From Turnera subulata (lineage: Eukaryota > Streptophyta > Magnoliopsida > Malpighiales > Passifloraceae): a stretch of 64,000 bases of DNA. Below, one piece after another: positions 43,263 to 55,414 of the stretch (position 1 is the first letter of the stretch; each line of letters starts with the position of its first letter). The stretch covers positions 218,550 through 282,549 of the forward strand of contig JAKUCV010001933.1 in the NCBI GenBank assembly GCA_028386065.3, given 5' to 3'. A program made the position numbers and the translations under genes. Under the pieces are notes generated by a model that saw only the letters and a list, made by a program, of their open reading frames with translations, had not been told where the DNA came from and did not search any database.

Positions 43263-43588
43263 CCACAGGGGGTGGTGCCCCAGTGGCAAGGCCTTCAACC
43301 TGCCATCTCTAAGACTCGGGGTTCGAGTCCCGGCGCTTCCAGTCAAGTCCCATAGTGTGATGCGGCCGAATATGGCCTTCCACACGGTGGGGTGCTGGCC
43401 GTTGAGCCCGGAGATTCCCCGGTATTATGACGCGTAGCAGGTGAGGGTGTCCGCTGGTGCCCCGGTTGGGCGGTCTCTCCTATGAGGAGGGTCTAATGCC
43501 AGGATGTAACCGGTATTGACCGGGGCCCGGACCGACGGGGCGATGATGACACCACTGATGCTTTTTTTTTTCGACAAAAAAAAATAAA
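43263..43588 (+). mobile_element. tRNA-derived SINE, intact copy
   Basis: The head carries pol III promoter boxes: box A in GTGGTGCCCCAGTGGCAAGG and box B in GGGTTCGAGTCCC (about 43318-43331). A tRNA-unrelated body follows, and the 3' end is T10-CGAC-A9. The element is flanked by a perfect 16-bp target duplication, ATAAACTATGCAATTA, at 43247-43262 and 43589-43604. An inverted relative lies at about 59561-59890. The intact duplication suggests a fairly young insertion. It lies about 350-680 bp upstream of the TATA box of cyclase 2. Confidence 0.92.
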
Positions 43589-43946
43589 ATAAACTATGCA
43601 ATTAATGAATAGTACTAATTAGACTTATTTTTCATGAAGACTTATTATTAACATGTATAGCATTGAACTTATCATATATAGCTTATATATATATAAAAAA
43701 ATTAGAGATCCATTGAATTATGTGGTGCTCACGATACGATATGGTTTGTTTGACGGTGTCTAATTTCTCTCAAATCTTTGTTTTATTAAAAAAAAAAAAT
43801 CAGTCAAGAAACACATGAGAAGACTCTAGCTAGCTAGGTTGGCTACTACTAATTAATTCTCTAGTCATGTATACTTCTTTTTTTTATTCTTTTCTAGTGA
43901 GATATATACATAAGTCATGAGAAAGGTGGTGAGCCCCATCCCTCTC

Positions 43947-44196
43947 TATATATATAGGGGTTTGCCCCGTTAAGCTACACAAAAGCTAGCTTCAACCCTG
44001 CAAGTGTTTTCTCCTGCAACCAAACCCTTGTACCCTCTTGAAGCTAAACAGACGTCAATACATATAGTATAGGTAACTCTCTGCACTCCCATGAGTCCCA
44101 TTTTGCTTTCTAATTTCCAATTGTTTTGGGTAGATATATATACGTTTACATATGTACACGTTCCATGGTTCATTACTATGCTTATTGTACTTGCAG
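43947..44196 (+). promoter_or_regulatory. Cyclase 2 core promoter, leader exon and leader intron
   Basis: A TATATATATA box occupies 43947-43956. The leader exon probably ends at 44072 (TAGTATAG|GTAACT), and a 124-bp intron runs to the acceptor at 44196 (CTTGCAG|GAAG). The coding ATG follows at 44328. The layout parallels cyclase 1. Confidence 0.5.
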
Positions 44197-44327
44197 GAAG
44201 ACGGTCAGGCTATCTGTCAACACAAGATTAATCTCTCCGGGGCTTCAATCGGGCACCTATCAGGCTAACTAGCTAGTTAGTGTTTGCAAAGCACAAGTTT
44301 TTTAAAGGTTTTAACAAGAAATTAAAG

Positions 44328-47300
44328 ATGTGGAGGCTGAAGATAGCGGAGGGGGGCAACAACCCTTACCTGTACACCACAAATAACTTTGCGGGGAGAC
44401 AAATATGGCAGTATGACCCTAATGCTACCCCAGAAGAGCTGGCTGAGGTTGAAGAGGCTCGCAGGAATTTTACTAAGAACCGTAACAAGGTCAGGCCCAA
44501 CGGTGATCTGCTCTGGCAGTTGCAGGTACGTGATAAATTTTCTTATAAATTTTAATTGTGCCAAACATTAATTATGTTTGCCCATTTTGGGTTGCAGACG
44601 CAAATTAAATAGCTCCCATTTTAGAACGTGATGTATTAATGTAATCTGCAGTTTTTCCCATCACGAAATAAAATCTTAGTATTATTAGGAGGATGGGTCT
44701 CACAGTGTGACGAGCTACTGGGCTTATAATATGCCCTGATCAATAGAAAAATTGTTGTACAAGCAAAGGCTTTCTAAGTAAAAACTCACCATCTATCATA
44801 ATAATCGCTTATGACTTATTACATTTCCCAGTATAAAATTCCTTTGTGTATAGAAATTCTCTATATGTTGCATCACTATTTTAACATACATTAGAAGGCA
44901 TGGGATTACCAAATGTAGGGTTGTTCCAAGTGGTAATGATTTCGCTTACGTGAGGTTTCGGGTTCGGGTTTGAGGGTTCGTGCATGCAAAAAATTCCATT
45001 TGGATACCGAATAGAAAAGAAGAAAAGGCATGGGATTGTTTGATCGGGAGCTAAAACTACTAGTAATTAAGCTTCTACTTTATTAAACATTATAGACACC
45101 TTATTTCCAACCTATTGTATTGTATTTCTTCCATTTCTTTAATCAAAGATATTAGCCACTGTACTCAAGACTTTTATATGGATGTGGAAATTAACTTGCA
45201 GATCCTACGAGAAAAGAATTTCAAGCAGCCAATACCGCCTGTAAAGATTGAAGAAGGGGAGGAAGTGACTTACGAGAAGACCACATTAGCTATGAGGAGG
45301 TCAGCTCATTTCTTTTCAGCTTTGCAGGCCAGCGATGGCCATTGGCCAGCTGAAAATTCAGGCGTTCTCTTCTTTCTACCTCCCTTTGTAAGTATATTAT
45401 CTTTTCTTTTGGTGAATTTTTTAATTTAACATCTGTAAATTCTGTATTTATTTGATAGATTAATTAAACTGAAAAGTCAAATACTCTATCTAAAGATTTG
45501 GCCCAATTAGGAATTTCAGGAAAATTTTTACCGCTCAAGAGGGTATTATCTTAGCATCGAAAATTTTTTTTATTAGCATCGAAAAAAAAAAGAGGGTATT
45601 ATCTGAGTGGTTTGTAATTAAGAATTATCATTGCCATTACAACAAGCAAAAGATTAAAAAAAAATGATATTAGATTAGAATAGGTGGAGTCTTCTTGTCG
45701 ACAATATTATTCAATCAAAAGATCAAATATTTTGAGCCGGCTTCCGAGGAAAATTCAGACTTCCAAGCAGTGGAATGTCAAAATTTCAAACTAAAACGCA
45801 ATAGGTTCCATCATGAACAATGATAATATTATGTAAGTGGTCTATTGAATTAGTATTGGAATTCCACAAGTGATCCAAATGGGATTTTAGCAATTAATGG
45901 ATTTAATTAGCCAAGTCGCAGCCACGTTCATACCCTTCGCCAACATCAAATTTTCCCATTGCATAGTTGACTTTCTTCTCTATGGATGGATAAAACCTGT
46001 CTTTGCTTTTGGTCCATGAAAAATAAATTTCTTATGTTTCGTCAGCGAAAGCGATAAGGAATTGTCTCTTTCCAAAATAGTAATTTAATTTTCTTCTCCT
46101 TTTTTTTCCCCATAAAAGTGATAGTTTGGTAGTCTTTTTTTCTCTGACAGAAACTGGTAGGCAGTTACGTTCTTTGACTATTTCTTATTTTTCTTGATTT
46201 TTTACGTATATAACCCAAAAGAAAATGAGAGATGTAATTACACAACTAGTCAAGGAAAACCAAAAATCATAACATAGGAAACAAGTGAAAGCTAATTCAA
46301 TGAGAAGGAAAACGAGAGATGAACCATTGACAAGAAGGAGCTAATAAGTGGAAAGGTTAAATATATATATATTTTTGAGGAATTAGTAGGAGTTAGATGA
46401 AAATTAATGGTTGGTTGATGTTTGTAATTTTGTCTTGAAAGTAGAAACAAAATTGTGGATTAATAACCCAAATGAATGGATTGCATTGCAGGTATTTACT
46501 TTCTACATTACTGGACATCTTAACACCATGTTTCCTCCGGAGTATCGCAAAGAAATCATCCGATACATATACAATCATCAGGTACTAAAAAAGATGGTGA
46601 CAAGTGGGTTGCATTATATTTTATGTTTAAGTATATATACACCAGAAATCTGGCTTATAGTCCAAAATTGTGATATATATACACATGAACTTTGCAGAAT
46701 GAAGATGGTGGGTGGGGATTGCATATAGAGAGTCACAGCAACATGTTCTGTACAACTTTCAGCTATGTCTGCTTGCGTATACTAGACCATGATGCCGAAA
46801 ATGAAGTCTGTGCCAGAGGAAGAAAATGGATTCTTGACCATGGTGGCGTCACTAACATTCCTTCTTGGGGAAAGACTTGGCTCTCTGTAAGTCAACTAAG
46901 ACCATATAGACTAATATTGATGTCAAGACAATAGAATGGTAGTACCTTAACTGGTGCCGATCGAAGTCGAGGAGAGAATAGTTCTGTGTTGACGGGATAC
47001 TTATTGTTTGTTTTGATATTATTGTACATAGATACTTGGGCTGTATGACTGGTCAGGATGCAACCCAATGCCCCCAGAGTTTTGGATTCTTCCATCTAGC
47101 CTTCCTGTTCACCCAGGTTTGCTTCTTTGATTATCCTGTTGATTGATGTTTTGTTTTGAACAATTAGATGCTAATGTGTTACTTCTTCATCCCGCAGCAA
47201 AAATGTGGTGTTACTGTCGTTTGGTTTATATGCCTATGTCATATTTATATGGCAAAAGATTTGTCGGTCCAATCACTCCTTTAATCAAACAATTAAGAGA

Positions 47301-48723
47301 AGAAATTTTCCTTCAGCCTTATGAGACCATTAATTGGAAGCAAACGCGCCATCAATGTGCCAAGGTAATGCCCCTCAATTTTTTTTGGTTTCCATCCGGT
47401 ATCCAGAGCTCTGTCCAGACTAATCCGGATTCGACCTGGGTTGTGCACGCATATGTTTTCTAAAGAAGTAATGTATCGATTTAAACTTGTTATTTTGCAG
47501 GAGGATCTATATTACCCACATTCTTTGATCCAAAACTTCCTCTGGGATAGTCTTTATTTAATGTCCGAGCCGCTTCTTACTCGTTGGCCCTTTAACAAAT
47601 TAATCCGAAAGAAGGCACTTGAAGTAACCATGAAGCATATTCACTATGAAGATGAAAGCAGTAGATACATCACAATTGGATGCGTGGAAAAGGTAATGGT
47701 GTATTGATGATTATTGACAAACAATGCAAAGAAAAAATTGGACCATCTTCTAATTGTTTTTGTAACAGGCATTATGCATGCTTTCCTGTTGGGTTGAAGA
47801 TCCTGAGGGTATTGCTTTTAAGAAACATCTTGCCAGAGTTCCAGATTTCTTATGGGTTTCTGAGGATGGGATGAAAGTTCAGGTCAATATCCACATTTTC
47901 TCCCTATTCAACAGTTAAAAAATTTTTGTAATTCATGTGTCTTAACTTAGAGATGCCATTTTGAATACAGAGTTTTGGTAGTCAACTGTGGGATGCTACT
48001 TTTGGGTTCCAAGCATTGCACGCTTGTGATCTTGGTGAAGAATTCAAAACTACAATGGTTAAAGCATATGATTTTATTAAGAAATCACAGGTACCCAATA
48101 TGTAAATATTGGCAGCATTTAGTCACATTTATTTTGATATGTATGCAGTAGCTAATGTGTCTTGCCATTTGCAAGGTTGTGGACAATCCACTAGGTGATT
48201 TTGAGGGCATGTATCGACATATTTCTAAAGGATCATGGACTTTTTCTGATCAAGATCATGGCTGGCAACTCTCTGATTGTACTGCAGAAGCTTTAAAGGT
48301 AAATGAAGCTAAATTCCTAGTCATTGAAAACATAATTTTAAGAATTTGATCTTCACAGATAAAACTGTTAGTAACTAAGCACTTCAATTTATGCAGTGTG
48401 TGCTTTACGCTGATATGTTACCTTCAGAGTTCATAGGTGAGAAAATGGACCCTCAAATGATATTTGAGGCTGTCAACATCATAATTTCTCTCCAGGTAAA
48501 CATTTTGAATTAAGAAATGCAACCAACCTAGATCTGTTTTTAATTAGCCTCTTTTGCTTAGTCAAACATTTTGTTTCTTAATTAACCAATTGCTGCTCCT
48601 GTAGGGTCCAAGAGGTGGTCTAGCAGGATGGGAGCCTATAAGGGCTGAAATGTGGTTGGAGGTACTAAATCTACTGAATGTTATTTTTCTCTTGTTACCA
48701 TTATCATTAAAATATCTAAAAAA

Positions 48724-48760
<37 letters not shown>

Positions 48761-50099
48761 CAAATATCATTAATGTTTTTTTTTTCTTTTGTACCCTTTA
48801 CTTCCAGAAACTCAACCCTATGGAATTTCTTGAGAATATTGTGATTGAGCATGAGTAAGAATTTTAACTTTGACCATTTTAATTATTTTTCTATTTTTGT
48901 GTGAATTTCTTTGTTCCTGATTTTATGATGATGATTTCAGCTACGTCGAGTGTACATCCTCTGCTATCCACGGATTTATTACATTTATGAAATTGTTCCC
49001 TGGACATAGAAAGAAAGAAATTGAGAATTTCATAGCACGTGGAGTGAAATATCTAGAAGATGTTCAATTCCCTGATGGTTCATGGTATGTTAGTTAGTCT
49101 CTTTATGAAATTCATTTCTACCTAGACAATTCTGGCCTTTATGAGAAAGGAAAAAAGAAAAAGTTGATGAATTGATTGCAAATTTGCAATGTCATATAGG
49201 TATGGGAACTGGGGAATATGCTTCATTTATAGCACATGGTTTGCATTAGTGGGTCTAGCAGCTGCTGGAAAAACTTATAACAATAACTCAGCAATGCGAA
49301 GAGGTGTTGATTTCCTGCTTAGAACACAAAGTGAAGATGGTGGCTGGGGAGAGAGCTACCTTTCTTGCCCAAACAAGGTAAGTTAATTCGATTCAAAGTG
49401 ACCGGGAATGATATAGTGTGTTAGAGTAATAAGGTCCAAAACCAGTCCTGAGCTGAGACCTCAATCACCAGCTTAAGCTTTTAGTTAAGATGGTCATTTA
49501 ACATGGTGGGACTATTTTTTTCTATTAGTGACATTTCTGCAATCAAGTTCAAAATCATATTTATTGTTGTATTTCACAATTCAGATATATACACCACTTG
49601 AAGGCCACAGGTCAACTTATGTGCAAACTGCATGGGCTATGATGGGTCTAATTGCTGCTGGGCAAGTGAGTAGTAAATATGTATAAATATCTAGCTAGTT
49701 ATATTGATTTAAATAACTTATGATCATATACATAACGTTTTATCATTTTTCTGCAGGCTGAGAGGGATCCTACTCCTCTTCACCGTGCTGCTAAATTGTT
49801 GATCAATTCTCAAGGAGAAGACGGTAGTTATCCTCAACAGGTATGGGATCTTTTTTTTTTTTTTGAGAATCGGTATGGGATCTTGATATATCATCAATTT
49901 TGCTTCTTTTTTTTTTAATTTACTATTTATTTTTTGGGTTAATTTTACTAAACTTGGATACATCTTACTATTACAGGAAATTATGGGAATCTTTAAGATG
50001 AATTGCACCTTAAGCTATCCTGTCTACAAGAATGTCTTCCCATTGTGGGCTTTGGCCGATTACCGCAAGAATGTCCCCTTGCCTTCCAATCTTAATTAG
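44328..50099 (+). CDS. Oxidosqualene cyclase 2, divergent tandem paralogue
   Basis: Eighteen exons join to 758 residues: 44328-44525, 45202-45387, 46492-46581, 46698-46886, 47032-47116, 47198-47364, 47501-47692, 47769-47882, 47971-48090, 48176-48298, 48397-48495, 48605-48661, 48808-48854, 48941-49084, 49200-49377, 49585-49665, 49757-49840 and 49977-50099. Exon lengths match cyclase 1 except exon 4 (three codons shorter) and the 369-bp exon 13, which here is split in three. The catalytic core is kept: DCTAE (Asp 481), MWCYCR (Trp 253) and DGSWYGNWG. Several usually fixed positions differ, namely [44 protein letters not shown] and [17 protein letters not shown]. All splice sites and the frame are intact, so it looks functional. 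The product cannot be told from sequence; beta-amyrin is only one possibility. Confidence 0.88.
44936..45005 (+). repeat. SINE-like fragment in cyclase 2 intron 1
   Basis: TTTCGCTTACGTGAGGTTTC followed by GGGTTCGGGTTTGAGG resembles the left part of the SINE-like copy at 30733. The 3' part is missing or too diverged to see. Confidence 0.4.
47405..47452 (-). repeat. Dispersed short repeat fragment in cyclase 2 intron 6
   Basis: Reading the minus strand gives CAGGTCGAATCCGGATTAGTC followed by TGGACAGAGCTCTGGAT. This is the shared core of the dispersed family, here inside the 136-bp intron between exons 6 and 7. Confidence 0.5.
48727..48761. repeat. (TA)n microsatellite in cyclase 2
   Basis: About sixteen TA units lie in the intron between exons 12 and 13 of cyclase 2. 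It is likely to be polymorphic in length. Confidence 0.9.
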
Positions 50100-51428
50100 T
50101 GTGATGTACATGGCAACATCTTTTATTAAAGAAAAGAGTTAAAGAAAGATGTTGTTGTGATGTTGTAATTTGTATAGTATGGAATCTTAAAACTGCACAA
50201 CTATATATAAGCATGTTTTGAGGTTCAGCTTTTGGCTTATTTGTTTGTATCAAGAAAAGGAAATAAAATACTCTCATCTGCCATACATTTTTTACCATTT
50301 TTATACAGACTAAGTGGGATCCTTCTCCTCTTTGCTTGTACTGTTCTCAAGTTCCATACTTACATGATATCCAACGTTGTTCCCTTTTTTCTTTTTTTTG
50401 GTTACAATTCAACATTGTCTCTTGATCTCCATATTTCCATATGTTCCTGTCGGAACAGAAAGAAATCATGACTCACTCTCTAATATCCGACCAAAAAATG
50501 AATCACTCTTCTAAGTTCTAATACAAGGTGGAAATGGTGGGTCACTCACAGAGTTTGCACAAGCATTTTACTGAACATGTTGGGCTCAAATAGGCAACAC
50601 CCTAGCTAATGGACCTATTTGATTTACCCTGCAAACACATCTTGTTGGGCCATATGCTTCGATTGAAGGTTCAAGATTAACTTGGACTTTCTACCTACAA
50701 GGTTCAGCTTCACTAATCAACTTTCCATATACATAGATGTGGGCTTAAGTATCTACTTAAAGAAAACTAGTGGGAGGGAGAGCTTCATTTATTAATGTAC
50801 CCCAAAAAAATGTTATTTATTAGTGCAGACAGCAAAGATAATCACCGTTTGTTAAATCACATTAACAGAGTCTTTTTACATTTTTTCTTTTGGTTACAAC
50901 AATTAACAGAGGGAGGGAGAGTTGGAGAAAGGTGAAGATAACAACAAATTGGAGATGGTATGGTATATACCTTGGCCTTGAAGCTAAAATTGGCATACTA
51001 ACCTAATATAACACAGGACATGGTGGCCACCAACCTGTCACTGCAAAATTCAAGGGTAGGCCTTGCATCTCTCCCGCCCACCGCTCTCCCTCAAAATCAC
51101 ATTACCCTTTGTCACAGACCGTTGCACAGGAAGAAGAAAAGAAAACAAAAATCCGTCACTTTTAACCAACTTTTGTCCATTTTTTTCTTTTTCCTTTGCC
51201 CTATCATTCCATTAACCCCTCCCCACATTACCCTATTGTCCGTCTTGTTAAATGCTAACCCTCCGTTGATCCAGCCTTTTCGTCCTGGCCAAAGAAACAA
51301 GACTCAAGATAACACACCACCCACCAAGAAGAAACCCTCCTCCTCCTCCTCCAACTCCTCCTCGGGGGCAGCAGCATTCTTCATCAAGTGCAGTGCAGGC
51401 AATCTACAGATATTCCGGCATTGTACAG
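50100..51428. other. Intergenic region before the PRK gene
   Basis: Contains the 3' UTR of cyclase 2 and the promoter and leader of the PRK gene. The last 400 bases are C-rich and T-rich, with CTCCTCCTCCTCC runs typical of a plant leader. An overlapping 170-codon open frame at 51020-51532 crosses the PRK start in another frame and has no motif. Confidence 0.45.
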
Positions 51429-53627
51429 ATGGGAAAGGGTGCGGCGCCCGCAGCCACCAGGCACCCGCGGGCGGCGGCCACCTCCGGATTAGTCCTTCTT
51501 CTTCTGTTGTTGTTGTTGTCCATGGTGAGTAGAACGTCATGCGGGTCGCCGGAATCCGATGCACTCTTGAAGTTCAAGGATTCCTTGGCCGTCAGCGAGT
51601 CTCTAGGCAACTGGAACCCCTCCCTGGAGCCGTGCAAAGGGGATAAGCCAAACTGGGTTGGTGTCCTTTGCGTGGGTGGCACGGTTTGGGGATTGCAGCT
51701 AGAACATATGGATTTAGCCGGGACCATCAATGTGGATGCGTTGGCTTCCTTGCCTTCTTTTAGGACGCTAAGCCTCATGGACAACAGATTTGATGGTGAA
51801 TTGCCTGATATCAAGAAACTACAGAAGTTGAAAGCTTTGTATCTGTCGAACAACCGGTTCTCTGGAGACATCCCGGATAGTGCATTTGAGGGTATGGGGT
51901 CATTGAAGAGATTGTACTTGGCGCATAATGAGTTTACAGGGAGGATACCTTATTCAGTCACTACCTTGCCTAAGTTGATTGATTTGAAACTTGAAGGGAA
52001 TCAATTTAGTGGCCCAATACCTGACTTTAAACAGAAAGGATTGAGGCTTTTGAATCTAGCCAGCAATCAGCTGGAGGGTCCAATTCCTGAATCCTTGAGC
52101 AGAATGAGAGCAAACACTTTTGCAGGTAAACAAAAAATTTCACAATTTCTGTCTACATTTGCTGTATCACAGATCCATTCTTTGCACATTTGGTATTTAC
52201 ATTAAGCCTTAACAATGTCTGAATCATTTGCAGGCAACGCAGCCCTTTGTGGACCGCCTTTAGACCCTTGTACAGAGAGTCCTCCACCTCCTGCTGCGTC
52301 ATCAGGAAAAGGAGGTTACAGCACTATAATCCTCATTATCCTCATCTTAATTGCTGTACTAATAGCAGTCGTCATTATACTGCTCCTCGGCATGTGCTGC
52401 CGGAGAAAGGACATGTCGCAGCTTGGAAGAACCGCGTCTTTGGACCAGCGCAACTCCAACAGAATCGTGTCTACCGTTAGCAGAGATGCCGCGCAGAGCG
52501 AGATGCCGGAGCCCAGCACCCACATAAGGAAGGCAGATTACGGGAAGTTGCTGTTTGTGAGGGAAGACATTGACAAGTTTGATCTGCAAGACTTGCTAAA
52601 GGCCTCTGCAGAAGTTCTGGGGAGTGGGACATTCGGGGCTTCGTATAAGGCCGTGGTGATGGCGCAGCCTATGGTTGTGAAGAGGTATAGACATATGAAT
52701 AATGTTGGTAGGGAAGAGTTTCATGAGCACATGAGAAGACTAGGCAGGTTGAAGCATCCAAACTTGTTGCCTCTTGTGGCGTATTACTACAGGAAGGAAG
52801 AGAAGCTATTGGTTTCGGAATACAAGGAGAATGGTAGCTTGGCTAGTCACCTTCATGGTATGTTTAATTTCCTTACCATATTCACATACAAATATCAATT
52901 CATTAGCTTAGTTTTGGCTTCTTTTCTGTTTCCTTTTGAATTGAATTTGTGGCTTCTGCATTTTTTTGCAGGGAACCATTCAATACAAGAGCACGGACTT
53001 GATTGGCTAACCCGGTTGAAAATTGTCAAAGGAATAGCTAGAGGGTTGGCTTATCTCTACAGCGAGCTTCCCATAATAGTCCCTCACGGTCACCTAAAAT
53101 CTTCCAATGTGCTACTTGACGAATCCTTCGAGCCACTCTTGACAGATTACGCTTTAAGGCCAGTGATCAACCCGGAACACGCCCACAAGCTCATGATGGC
53201 ATACAAGGCGCCAGAGTATGCACAATCCGGCCGCACACATAACAAGACCGACATTTGGTGCTTTGGCATACTAGTGTTGGAGATACTAACAGGCAAGTTC
53301 CCGGAGAACTATCTAACACAAGGGTACAACAGCACATCGGATTTGGCGACATGGGTCAATAACATGGTCAAGGAAAAGAAGACTAGCGAGGTGTTTGATA
53401 AGGAAATGATGGGAACCAAGAACAGCAAGGGAGAAATGATCAGCCTGTTGAAGATTGCATTGAGTTGCTGCGAGGAGGACGGGGAGATGAGGCTGGACAT
53501 CAAGGAGATTGTGCAAAAGGTGGAGGAACTGAAGGAATCTGACAGCGACGAGGAGTTTTTCGGGAGCGAGACAAATGCATTTAGTGTTAGAGGGACGGAT
53601 GATGATTTCGCTTACAATCGAAGATGA
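51429..53627 (+). CDS. Pollen receptor-like kinase (PRK) family, pseudokinase
   Basis: Three exons (51429-52125, 52234-52857 and 52972-53627) give 658 residues. A signal peptide (GLVLLLLLLLLSMVSRTSCG) is followed by the short ectodomain of PRKs, SPESDALLKFKDSLAVSESL, then CKGDKPNWVGVLC and about five LRRs. A membrane helix follows at STIILIILILIAVLIAVVII. The kinase-like part has the juxtamembrane DLLKASAEVLGSGTFGASYKA and the lysine in VVKRYR. The catalytic loop is VPHGHLKSSN without HRD, and DFG is changed to TDYAL, so catalysis is unlikely; this is normal for PRKs. PRKs sense secreted peptides in pollen tubes and steer ROP signalling through RopGEFs, as known for the family. An upstream in-frame ATG at 51393 exists, but the 51429 ATG leaves the signal peptide near the N-terminus. 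The gene pairs with the USP kinase downstream. Confidence 0.88.
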
Positions 53628-55414
53628 ATGCCATCAAGAGGAGGAAAAGAAAGAATGCATCAAGATAATGTACCAAGGAGGGTGAAGAGGGTTCATGATT
53701 AGCTCTACTGATCAAGCGCTGCACAGAATGGAGAGATGCGGGGAGGAAGGATTGCATAATGGTTATATATATTGGGGATGCTATGGGGGGTTGGTTAGCT
53801 TTCCCTCCATCAGTTTGAGGGGAGTAGATGATACTAGAAAGTTTATGATGAAAGAAAGAAAAAAGAACCAAAAAAAGAAGGGATGATTACTATATTTTCT
53901 TTTAGTTTGATCATTGTAGACTGACCTTGGATTCATTAATTGAATTCGTTTTGGCTTTCCCAGCCTTGCTACATATTTCATTCCAACGGATATTACTGTC
54001 CTCCCTAATTAATATGCCTGTTCTATATATGTGCTCTACTTTCATGGTTTTCCTGATGCATAATGTACTAATTAATCAGACTCAAACTGTTGGTTTCATC
54101 CATTTATATAATAATTATGATGTTCAAATATGAAGCTCCAACCCTACGCTCACAAGGTTTCTTTTGCTTTCAAATTACCGAGAGCCAGAGGAATTTCTCA
54201 ATTGTAATGACAAGGATATATGCAATGTAGTTATTTCTTAGACAAAAAGGAATAAAAAAAATCCCATTCTTTTCAGTGAATTGCATGAGGGAATTGGCAA
54301 TTCAGTAAACATAATTAAATGGAAGTGGGTGTGCCAAGTTTTCTGCGTCTATGGTATTAGTATGCATATGAGATTCTGAAATTTCCAGAGAACTTTCAAG
54401 AAGACAGTAAGCATAATTCAATGAAATATGAATCTGATGATCTCAGACATCCTCAAAATGAAATTAAGAAAAGAAAGAGAAAAAAACTGGTGTTTACAAC
54501 TCTCAGATTGAAACTAATTAACTAGCTCCGTTTTGAATTCAATATAAACTTCAAGAACACATTCATATAAGAATTTCCAGAAATTCAAACCAATGATAAA
54601 AAAAAAAAAAAAGAGTATCTCACTTAAACACCATATAATATGCTTGGTTTGGGAGGGAATTCACTTGTATTTCTATAAAGAATTTCGTTATACCAATTAA
54701 ACTGCATATTTATACACAAGAATGCAATCACTTGCTAATAAGCTGTAACTTTTCTGATTACAGAAGTTTCTAATCCTGCCTTAGAGTTTCTTAATTCTCA
54801 CTTCCAAGGGTTTATGTATAGCACATTGACATCAAGCCACTCATTATATCAATAAAAAAAAACTTGAACCGTGATTAAATGGGTTTTCTTACAATATTAC
54901 ACCAAATTAATCAAACCTGAAAAAAGTGTCAGTCAAAACATGCACCAAGTCAAAACAATGTTGGTCAACACTAACAAAAGTTATGTCAGTTTATCAGTTT
55001 GACCAAACCCCGCGTTAGTTATTATTTTATGTCTTTTTGGAGAATTGGTTGACCATTTTCCTCTCAAGTAGAATTGACGTGAGGCTTATATTCAAACATA
55101 CAAAAATAGAGTCCACCAATTAGGCAGACAAAAATACTACTTTGGCTAAAGTAGTTGCAACCTCTTTTATTTCCAAGGTGGTAAAAACGGGAGGGGTTTA
55201 GGCCCCTAAGATTTTGTGTGGCTCTTTGCTAATAGTGGCAGGCATTTTCGTGGTGATTTTTTTGGGAGTAATTTAGAAAAACAAAAGATTTCTGCCTTTG
55301 TTTCATTTCTTCTTTCTTCTTCTTACTTTTCCTAATGGGTTTTCCATTCCCCTCATTTTGAGCGTGCCTGCCTTTGGAGGAATAACTATTACAAGTTTTG
55401 GAGAGTGGAGGAGG
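53628..55414. other. Intergenic region
   Basis: AT-rich; holds the 3' UTR of the PRK gene and the promoter of the USP kinase gene. No further gene or mobile element is recognised. Confidence 0.45.

Noticed and set aside
43263..43340. A tRNA gene, from the box A and box B sequences
   Set aside because: The cloverleaf cannot be completed, the sequence continues into a SINE body with a tail and target duplication, and a second copy exists.
51020..51532. 170-codon open frame upstream of and overlapping the PRK gene
   Set aside because: It is in a different frame from the PRK signal peptide, consists of leader-like C/T-rich sequence and has no motif.
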